From contig DBXN01000038.1 in assembly GCA_002309585.1 (NCBI GenBank), positions 364 to 7,193 on the forward strand: DNA of 6,830 nucleotides, given 5' to 3'. The notes beneath the pieces were generated by a model. The model did no database searches. It worked only from the letters and a program-made list of their open reading frames with translations, and was not told the DNA's origin. This document shows, one piece after another, positions 1 through 5,111 of this stretch. Each line of letters starts with the position of its first letter. The first letter of the stretch is position 1. Source of the DNA: Verrucomicrobia bacterium UBA1211 (GTDB lineage Bacteria; Verrucomicrobiota; Kiritimatiellia; RFP12; UBA1067). Made by a program: the position numbers and the translations under genes.

Positions 1-37
1 CGATGCGCAGAACCCGGCACGCGGCGGGACGCAAGCC
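1..37 (+). repeat. Left-edge, partly cut copy of the palindromic repeat (E1)
   Basis: Bases 1-13 (CGATGCGCAGAAC) match the right end of the clear copies, CGAAGCGCAGAAC, at 12 of 13 positions. The palindrome itself would lie just outside the window. Bases 19-37 (ACGCGGCGGGACGCAAGCC) resemble the downstream module of the copy in the metallopeptidase gene. The reading phase (D-A-Q-N) is the same as in the hsdR copy (E-A-Q-N). Confidence 0.5.
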
Positions 38-46
38 AGCCGACGG

Positions 47-259
47 GTGGATACTATGACCCGCGAGCAGGCGCTGGTGCTGAACAGGATCGCACAGCTG
101 ATCGCCGATGATGGGGCCGTCGAGATAGACTACAAGGGTGTGGTGCTGAGCGGTATCGATGAGGCGGTGGCTCTGGCGATTTCTTCGCCGCACGCGGCGG
201 AGCGCGAAACTTCGCACGCAGGTGAGCGCAGAGCGGGTGAAGAAGAGGAAATGCAATGA
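47..259 (+). CDS. Small unrecognised protein upstream of hsdR, possibly the 3' end of a longer gene
   Basis: I do not recognise this family. From the GTG at 47 it is 70 residues; an ATG at 56 is an alternative start, with a weak GGGTGG five bases upstream. The frame also stays open through base 2 to the left edge, so the real start may lie outside the window. The core (residues 4-45) is a short acidic alpha/beta-looking segment containing REQALVLNRIAQLIADDG and VEIDYKGVVLSGIDEAV. From residue 46 the tail changes to SSPHAAERETSHAGERR and then an acidic EEEE run. That tail is encoded by a palindromic repeat copy (183-234), so the original protein probably ended near residue 45. Its stop overlaps the hsdR start as ATGA, which implies translational coupling to hsdR and a role, if any, in the restriction operon. 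It has no cysteines, no signal peptide and no membrane segment. That it is translated is moderately likely; its function is unknown. Confidence 0.5.
   Translation: MDTMTREQALVLNRIAQLIADDGAVEIDYKGVVLSGIDEAVALAISSPHAAERETSHAGERRAGEEEEMQ
183..234 (+). repeat. Palindromic repeat copy E2 in the small reading frame
   Basis: CTTCGCCGC (183-191), AC, GCGGCGGAG (194-202; one mismatch in the stem), then CGCGAAAC (203-210), a variant of the CGCAGAAC tail. A weaker ACGC-AGG-GCGCAG-like stretch follows (216-234) and may be a decayed second module. It is read as SPHAAERE, the same phase as copy E5, and makes up the C-terminal tail of the small protein. Confidence 0.75.
245..250 (+). promoter_or_regulatory. 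Ribosome binding site for hsdR
   Basis: The purine-rich stretch GAGGAA lies 5 nt before the ATG at 256 and supports that start over the in-frame ATG at 268. It sits inside the end of the preceding small reading frame, consistent with coupled translation. Confidence 0.5.
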
Positions 260-3200
260 AAGATGAGATGGCGCAGGCTGGGATTTTGCGCTCGAACGCG
301 GGGGTCGGTGTGCCCCCCGAACGTGCGGTCCAGAACCGCATCGTAGAATTGCTTCGTGCGCGGCTTGGTTATGACTACCTTGGTGACCTGTCGGAGCGGG
401 AAAATCCCTGCCTTGATCGACATATGCTGAAGACGTTTCTCGTAACGAAGCAGAAACTCTCGTCCGCTCAGGCCGACCGCGCCATCGCGGAACTCGCCAA
501 GCGTATGGTCTGCACAGGACATGGAGACCTTTACAATGTGAACAAGGAGGTCTATTTCACATTACGGTTTCCATTGCCGATCTCGACGGAACCCGGCAAA
601 CCGATGAAGCAGGTCTATTTCATCGATTGGGAGCATCCGCTTGAGAACATTTTCGCCGTCGCTGAAGAGGTGACGGTCAGGCGGCAGGTTGCCGCGAACG
701 GGTACCGGCGGCCCGATGTGGTAATTTGGGTGAACGGTATCGCCCTGTGTGTGATCGAACTCAAGAAGGCGAATGTGAGCGTGGCGGAGGGGATTCGCCA
801 ACACTACCGCAACCAACAGGCGGGGGAGATTCCTGCGTTTTTTGCCGCCGCGCAGCTGTTGATGGCGGGTAACGAATCGGAGGGGCTGAAGTATGCGACC
901 ACACTCACGCCGGAGAAATACTGGGTGAAGTGGGTGGAACTCGCCCGCACGCGGGCGAGCACTGGATCGACAAAAGGCGCGCTCCTCGACTGCGCCATGA
1001 TGCAGATGCTCGCGAAGGAGCGGTTGCTGGGCATCATTCATGACGGGGTGGTTTTTGATGGGGGCGTGAAAAAGGTGATGCGGCCCGCGCAGTTCTTCGT
1101 GCTGGAGGCGGCGAAACCGCGAATCAGGCGCAAGGAATCGGGCATCATCTGGCATTCTCAGGGCTCGGGTAAGTCGCTCACGATGGTGTGGCTGGCGCAG
1201 TGGATCAAGGAACATCGCCCCGATGCGCGGGTGGTGATCATCACCGACCGCGACGAACTCGACCGACAGATCACGAACGGCTTCAAGGAGGCGGGTGAGA
1301 GCCCATACCGGGTGACGAGCGGGGCCGACCTGATCGCAACGTTGAATGAGTCGAAGAAATGGCTCGTCACGACGCTGATCCACAAATTTGGGGCGGGGAA
1401 CCTTGCCGCACGCGGCAAGAGGCAGGATGCGGAGACACGGGCGCGGGAACGCAGGTTGCGAGGCGAACGGCCGGTTTCGGTTTACTTGAAGGAGCTTGCC
1501 GAAAAACTCCCGTCGGGTTTCAATGCAAAGGGCGACATTTTTGTGTTTGTCGATGAGTGCCATCGAACGCAGGGCGGTGTGATGAACCGCGCGATGAAAA
1601 AGATCATGGGGCCGGAGGTGATGCTAATCGGCTTTACGGGGACGCCGCTTCTCAAAAGCGAGAAACGTACACTCACGAGTTGCGCGAACTTCGGACCATT
1701 CATCCATACCTACAAATTCGACGAGGCTGTGGCGGACGGGGTGGTGCTCGATTTGCGCTACGAGGCGCGTGATGTGGAGCAGAATCTTGCGGAAGGCGCA
1801 ACGTTTGATGCCCTGTTTGAACATAAGACGCAGAATCTCGCGCCTGCGAGGAAAGAGGAGCTGAAGAAAAGGTGGGCGCGTATGCAGCATCTTTTCTCGG
1901 CGAAGGAACGTATCCAGCGGATCGTCACCGACATCTGCATGGATATGGGGATCAAGCCCGCCCTCCGTGAAGGGTGGGGTAACGCGATGCTTGTGTGCGA
2001 GTCGGTCTATCAAGCCTATCGTTTCTGGGCGTTGTTCAATGATGAGCTTTCACCGCTCAAGGGGCATTGCGCTGTGGTGACGAGCTATAACGGTGAAGAG
2101 CCGGGACTAACGGATGGTTTCACGGGCGAGCAGTTGACCGAGGCCGAGTATAAGCGCAAGATGAACCTTGCCATGCGTGGCGACAAGTCGCCCGAGGCGT
2201 TCGAGGAGTGGGCGAAGAAGGAGTTTATCGACCATCCGGCGACGATGAAACTTCTTATCGTGGTCGACAAGCTACTGACTGGCTTTGACGCGCCGCCCGC
2301 GACTTATCTCTATATCGACAAGAAGATGGTTGACCATAATCTCTTTCAGGCAATCTGTCGCGTAAACAGGCTTAATGGCGAGAAAAAACGGTATGGTTAC
2401 ATCATCGACTACAAGCATCTTTTTGAAAACATAAGGGGTGCGGTTGAAGACTACACCAGCGGCGCGTTCGAGAACTTCGACAAGGAAGATGTGGAGGGAC
2501 TGCTCAAAGGGCGGCTTGAAGAAGGGCGAAAGGCTCTTGAGGCTGCACTGGAGCGCTGTGATGTACTATCGGAACCGGTGCTGCCGCCGAAGAGTCTCGA
2601 CGCGTATTGCGATTACTTCGCCGCACGCGGCGAAGCGCAGAACTCCGGGGATTCGCAGCTGCGGGAAGACTTCTACCAGGCTTGCATCGCCGCGGTAAGG
2701 GCATGGAGCGACATCGCGCAGGAGACCGACGAGGCGGGGTACTCCGCCGATGAGGCGGCGGCGATTAAAGAGAAGGTGCGAACCTATGACATGCTGCGCG
2801 AGGCGATCATGAAGCGGATGGGGGATTATGTCGATCTCAAGCTTTACGATGCGGAAATGCGCGCACTTCTGGATAATTTCGTTACGGCGAAACACGCGAC
2901 GAAACTGGCCGACCTGGAAGACTTCTCGTTCCTCGACATGATTCGGCTCGACAAAACCGGCGAGGGAAGTGTTGATCCCGATTTCGAGGAGGAGGTTGGC
3001 GGAGAACGCGGCGTAGCGGAGACACTTGTCGCGAATGTGCGCCGCTACATCTTTCGGAAGAAGGAGACGAACCCGGCCGAATATGACAAGTTCTCGGAGC
3101 GCATCAACCGTCTGCTGGACGACTACCGCAAGGAGAAGATCGAATACGGCAAGTTACTGGCTGAAATCGCCAGAATGGCACGGGAACTCAAGGACGGAAG

Positions 3201-3477
3201 GGCGGCGGCGGATCCTCGGCTGGACACGGAGGCGAAGCGGAACCTCTGCGACAATCTCGGTGGTGATGTGGAGCTGGCGCTGAAGGTCTATGAGGCTGTT
3301 GAAGCGAGCGCCAAACCGGGATTCCGTAAGAACAGCATCCGGCGGCTTAAGGTGGAACGGGCGATTGAGGATGCCTTACAGGGAACGGATTTCAATCCGC
3401 TTCGCGTTTACGAGCTTGTCGAACGACAGCGGGAGTTCGATAGCGATTCCTATATGAGCGATCAACCTTGGATGTAA
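256..3477 (+). CDS. hsdR: Type I restriction enzyme endonuclease/translocase subunit R (HsdR)
   Basis: This is the motor and nuclease subunit of a type I restriction-modification complex. It translocates DNA with ATP and cleaves unmethylated DNA together with HsdM and HsdS, neither of which is in view. At 1073 residues it is full length for the family. The N-terminal PD-(D/E)xK nuclease shows E22, D154 (RPDVV) and E168-L-K170. The SF2 helicase core has Walker A GSGKS at 303-307 (K306), DECH at 433-436 for motif II, TGTP at 461-464 for motif III, the motif V region TGFDAPP around 675-681, and QAICRVNR at 698-705 for motif VI. All key residues look intact, so it should be active. The C-terminal part (about 740-1060) resembles the HsdR C-terminal helical domain and includes a charged, coiled-coil-like segment at 929-982. 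Two palindromic repeat copies fall inside it, encoding LAARGKRQD (383-391, diverged) and FAARGEAQN (788-796, clear). The start overlaps the upstream stop (ATGA), and the next gene begins 3 nt after the stop. Confidence 0.96.
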   Translation: MKDEMAQAGILRSNAGVGVPPERAVQNRIVELLRARLGYDYLGDLSERENPCLDRHMLKTFLVTKQKLSSAQADRAIAELAKRMVCTGHGDLYNVNKEVYFTLRFPLPISTEPGKPMKQVYFIDWEHPLENIFAVAEEVTVRRQVAANGYRRPDVVIWVNGIALCVIELKKANVSVAEGIRQHYRNQQAGEIPAFFAAAQLLMAGNESEGLKYATTLTPEKYWVKWVELARTRASTGSTKGALLDCAMMQMLAKERLLGIIHDGVVFDGGVKKVMRPAQFFVLEAAKPRIRRKESGIIWHSQGSGKSLTMVWLAQWIKEHRPDARVVIITDRDELDRQITNGFKEAGESPYRVTSGADLIATLNESKKWLVTTLIHKFGAGNLAARGKRQDAETRARERRLRGERPVSVYLKELAEKLPSGFNAKGDIFVFVDECHRTQGGVMNRAMKKIMGPEVMLIGFTGTPLLKSEKRTLTSCANFGPFIHTYKFDEAVADGVVLDLRYEARDVEQNLAEGATFDALFEHKTQNLAPARKEELKKRWARMQHLFSAKERIQRIVTDICMDMGIKPALREGWGNAMLVCESVYQAYRFWALFNDELSPLKGHCAVVTSYNGEEPGLTDGFTGEQLTEAEYKRKMNLAMRGDKSPEAFEEWAKKEFIDHPATMKLLIVVDKLLTGFDAPPATYLYIDKKMVDHNLFQAICRVNRLNGEKKRYGYIIDYKHLFENIRGAVEDYTSGAFENFDKEDVEGLLKGRLEEGRKALEAALERCDVLSEPVLPPKSLDAYCDYFAARGEAQNSGDSQLREDFYQACIAAVRAWSDIAQETDEAGYSADEAAAIKEKVRTYDMLREAIMKRMGDYVDLKLYDAEMRALLDNFVTAKHATKLADLEDFSFLDMIRLDKTGEGSVDPDFEEEVGGERGVAETLVANVRRYIFRKKETNPAEYDKFSERINRLLDDYRKEKIEYGKLLAEIARMARELKDGRAAADPRLDTEAKRNLCDNLGGDVELALKVYEAVEASAKPGFRKNSIRRLKVERAIEDALQGTDFNPLRVYELVERQREFDSDSYMSDQPWM
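1402..1455 (+). repeat. Diverged palindromic repeat copy E3 inside hsdR
   Basis: CTTGCCGC (1402-1409), AC, GCGGCAAG (1412-1419) is a perfect 8-bp palindrome with the same GCCGCACGCGGC core but one base pair missing from each arm. It is followed by AGGCAGGAT in place of GCGCAGAAC. GCGCGGGAACGCAGG (1441-1455) resembles the second module of E1 and E5. It is read as LAARGKRQD, in phase with FAARGEAQN of E4. The match is weaker and could be chance in GC-rich coding DNA. Confidence 0.45.
2616..2643 (+). repeat. Palindromic repeat copy E4 inside hsdR
   Basis: A perfect consensus copy: CTTCGCCGC (2616-2624), AC, GCGGCGAAG (2627-2635), CGCAGAAC (2636-2643). It differs from E5 by a single base in 28 (AC versus AT in the centre). 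It encodes FAARGEAQN, HsdR residues 788-796, in the C-terminal domain. No clear second module follows. Confidence 0.88.
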
Positions 3478-3480
3478 GCG

Positions 3481-4245
3481 ATGATAGTTGCCGGCATAGT
3501 GATCGAGATTGAACGCAAGAAGATTAAGCATACGCATCTAGCGGTCTATCCGCCGGATGCACGGGTGCATGTCTCGGCGCCAGAGGAGTTGGACGAACGC
3601 GACATCAGAAGTTACATAGCGTCGAAATTGGCATGGATCCGCGAGCAGCGGCGGGTCATTCTTGCGCAGCCGAGGCAGACAAGGCGGGAATATGTCAGCG
3701 GGGAGGACATCTACGCACTAGGGAGGCGGTATCGTCTGTGGGTTGTGGAGGCTTCGCCGCATGCGGCGAAGCGCAGAACCACAGAAACGTCCATACGCGG
3801 ACGGACGCAGGACCGCACAAGGGAAGGGGTGACCATTTCCGGAACGCGGCTCATGCTCCATGTCCGTGCCGGCGCTTCGCGGAGCCACAAGGAACGGATG
3901 GTCAAGTCATGGCAGCGGGAACTTCTGGAAGCGTGCATCATAGGAAAGATGGCGGACTGGTGTAAAAAACTTGGCAGGGAGGTTCCGGCCGTCGAGATCC
4001 ACACGATGAAGACGCGGTGGGGGAGTTGCCTCCGGAACAAGGGCAAGATCGCCTTCAATGCGGCGCTTGCGAGGGTACCAGCGCGTTGTGTCGAGTATGT
4101 TATCGTGCACGAACTGACGCATTTCGAAGTCATCGGCCACTCAAAGGCTTTTGTAAGGCTGATGGACAAGCGATTGCCGCGTTGGCGGGTGCTTAGGGAT
4201 GAACTCAACGGCTTTATCGGAATGCCACTTGAGGAGCGGCCATGA
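3481..4245 (+). CDS. YgjP/DUF45-family zinc-dependent metallopeptidase (SprT-like gluzincin)
   Basis: This is a predicted cytoplasmic metalloprotease of 254 residues in the YgjP (DUF45, often labelled M48-like) family. The zinc site is HELTH at 210-214 plus H220, that is HExxHxxxxxH with E211 as catalytic base. The family signature TRWGSC at 178-183, the preceding MKT, and the EYVIVHEL stretch are all present. The N-terminal half has the usual strands (IVIEIERKKIKHTHLAVYP) and YALGRRYRLWVVEA at about 79-91. The family then normally continues after a short loop into a strand such as VTISGTRLMLHV (117-128). Here the loop is extended by about 25 basic residues (92-116, beginning SPHAAKRRT), which are encoded by a palindromic repeat. 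It follows hsdR after a 3-nt gap with no clear Shine-Dalgarno, so it is probably translated by coupling. Its stop overlaps radC by 4 bp. YgjP-type peptidases are often found beside hsdR in other genomes, but their role in restriction is not established. Substrate unknown. Confidence 0.9.
   Translation: MIVAGIVIEIERKKIKHTHLAVYPPDARVHVSAPEELDERDIRSYIASKLAWIREQRRVILAQPRQTRREYVSGEDIYALGRRYRLWVVEASPHAAKRRTTETSIRGRTQDRTREGVTISGTRLMLHVRAGASRSHKERMVKSWQRELLEACIIGKMADWCKKLGREVPAVEIHTMKTRWGSCLRNKGKIAFNAALARVPARCVEYVIVHELTHFEVIGHSKAFVRLMDKRLPRWRVLRDELNGFIGMPLEERP
3752..3814 (+). repeat. Palindromic repeat copy E5 inside the metallopeptidase gene
   Basis: CTTCGCCGC (3752-3760), AT, GCGGCGAAG (3763-3771), CGCAGAAC (3772-3779). 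A second module follows with its own small stem, CGTCC (3788-3792) with GGACG (3799-3803), and the stretch ACGCGGACGGACGCAGGACC (3795-3814) that resembles E1. The span is 63 bp, or 21 codons. It is read as SPHAAKRRT and onward, a different phase from the hsdR copy. Confidence 0.88.
4231..4236 (+). promoter_or_regulatory. Ribosome binding site for the RadC-family gene
   Basis: GAGGAG sits 5 nt upstream of the ATG at 4242, within the last codons of the metallopeptidase gene. It fixes the start that creates the ATGA stop/start overlap and indicates coupled translation. Confidence 0.7.
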
Positions 4246-4991
4246 CCAAGAAACGGCAAAGCAATTTCATCACAAACGGAGTGTCGAGCGAACTTCTGCC
4301 ACGCGAGCAGATGGAAAGGGCGGCGAGTCCGCACGATCTCAAGGACGAAGCCGTTCTTGCGATACTGCTCAAGACCGGTGCGCCGGGGTGCGACGTCCTC
4401 GAGCTCGCCAGGCGGCTTATCAGAGCCTTTGGATGTATCCAGGAGTTGGTTGGTGCCGACTGGCGGACGCTTCTCGCGAAGATAGCCGATTACAACAAGC
4501 GTCATCCGGATGAGCCGATCAAAGGGATCGGCAAGGTCAAGGCGTTGGAGCTTGCGGCGGCATTTGAGCTTGGCTACAGGCGGCTCCGCGTCCGGCCGGC
4601 TGATTTGAAGTCCCTGCGTGTCGGTAATGCCGCAGAGGCCTATCGGGTTTTCAAATTCATTGCGCAGGAGGGGGATTTGGTCGAGAATTTTTGGGTTCTG
4701 CCGCTCAACGCCCAGCGGCATCCGATCTGCGAACCGATCCGTATCGCGCGTGGAACCGCCAACTCGTCCGGCATCATGCCGAGGGATGTCTTTCGCGAAG
4801 CCATCCGATGGAACGCGCATTGCATCGTCGTGGCGCATAACCACCCCAATGGCGATCCCACACCTTCCGAAGGCGATATCGAGACAACGCGCGCATTGAT
4901 GGCGCTTTCGAAAGACCTTGGCCTTCCGCTTCTCGATCATCTTGTCATCGCGGATTCCGGCTATGTGTCCATCCGCGATGTGTGCCGTTGA
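4242..4991 (+). CDS. radC: RadC-family JAB/MPN (JAMM) protein
   Basis: This 249-residue protein matches the RadC (UPF0758) layout. The N-terminal helical/HhH region has LKDEAVLAILLKTG (family: LSDxELLAxLLxTG) and the hairpin IKGIGKVKALELAAAFELG starting at residue 93. The C-terminal JAB/MPN domain carries the metal motif HNHPNGDPTPSEGD, with H199, H201, S209 and D212 all present, so it should bind zinc. Between the two is a less typical stretch, KIADYNKRHPDEP (about 80-92), just before the hairpin, which adds around ten residues relative to the usual spacing. The family was once linked to DNA repair, but that assignment was withdrawn for E. coli RadC and the biochemical role remains unclear. 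RadC-like proteins are common on mobile and defence islands, which fits its position as last gene of this restriction operon. It contains no palindromic repeat copy. The family call is secure; the function is not. Confidence 0.93.
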   Translation: MTKKRQSNFITNGVSSELLPREQMERAASPHDLKDEAVLAILLKTGAPGCDVLELARRLIRAFGCIQELVGADWRTLLAKIADYNKRHPDEPIKGIGKVKALELAAAFELGYRRLRVRPADLKSLRVGNAAEAYRVFKFIAQEGDLVENFWVLPLNAQRHPICEPIRIARGTANSSGIMPRDVFREAIRWNAHCIVVAHNHPNGDPTPSEGDIETTRALMALSKDLGLPLLDHLVIADSGYVSIRDVCR

Positions 4992-5022
4992 GGATATGAC
5001 GCGCCACAATTGTCCGGCGGTT

Positions 5023-5066
5023 GCCTTTCCGCTTGTGGGAAAGGCGGGGGTTTGTTACACTTTTTT
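5023..5066 (+). terminator. Probable intrinsic terminator after radC
   Basis: GCCTTTCC (5023-5030) pairs perfectly with GGAAAGGC (5038-5045) around a 7-nt loop, giving a stable 8-bp stem 31 nt after the radC stop. The T-tract is imperfect: GGGGGTTTG follows the stem directly, and a run of six T appears only at 5061-5066. It could end the restriction operon transcript. The displaced T-run lowers confidence. Confidence 0.45.
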
Positions 5067-5071
5067 ACTGG

Positions 5072-5086
5072 GTGACAGGGTGTCAC
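5072..5086. promoter_or_regulatory. Perfect dyad GTGACA-GGG-TGTCAC upstream of the symporter gene
   Basis: GTGACA (5072-5077) and TGTCAC (5081-5086) form perfect 6-bp inverted arms around GGG, ending 25 nt before the symporter ATG. The symmetry and location suit an operator for a dimeric regulator that controls substrate uptake. As RNA it could be a leader hairpin, though a 3-nt loop is tight. I saw no convincing -35/-10 pair to go with it, and no regulator gene is in the window. Confidence 0.4.
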
Positions 5087-5094
5087 TGCGACTT

Positions 5095-5103
5095 AAGGAA
5101 AGG
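5095..5103 (+). promoter_or_regulatory. Ribosome binding site for the symporter gene
   Basis: AAGGAAAGG lies 8 nt before the ATG at 5112 and is the strongest Shine-Dalgarno in the window. It supports that start, and with the 120-nt intergenic gap it suggests translation independent of the restriction operon. Confidence 0.75.
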
Positions 5104-5111
5104 TTGAGAGT

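Noticed and set aside
562..1563. Minus-strand open frame (333 codons) opposite hsdR
   Set aside because: It overlaps the nuclease and helicase motifs of hsdR and has no recognisable motif of its own.
183..3779. The repeats as a CRISPR array or as intergenic REP/BIME repeats
   Set aside because: Spacing is irregular and kilobase-scale with no spacers, and the internal copies lie within coding sequence rather than between genes.
3873..3887. GCTTCGCGGAGCC-like stem in the metallopeptidase gene as another repeat copy
   Set aside because: It lacks the GCCGCAYGCGGC core and the CGCAGAAC tail; a chance short inverted repeat.
4326..4346. The ASPHDLKDE peptide in RadC as a repeat-encoded SPHAAK segment
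   Set aside because: The DNA does not match the repeat, and the position corresponds to the normal family sequence before LSDxELL.
3711..5009. Long minus-strand open frame (432 codons) across the metallopeptidase and RadC genes
   Set aside because: It is antisense to two well-supported family members, its translation shows no recognisable domain and it is Arg/Pro-rich. Such frames are common opposite GC-rich genes.
5053..5095. Sigma-70-like promoter for the symporter (TTGTTA or TTTACT as -35)
   Set aside because: No acceptable -10 hexamer at 16-18 nt spacing was found.
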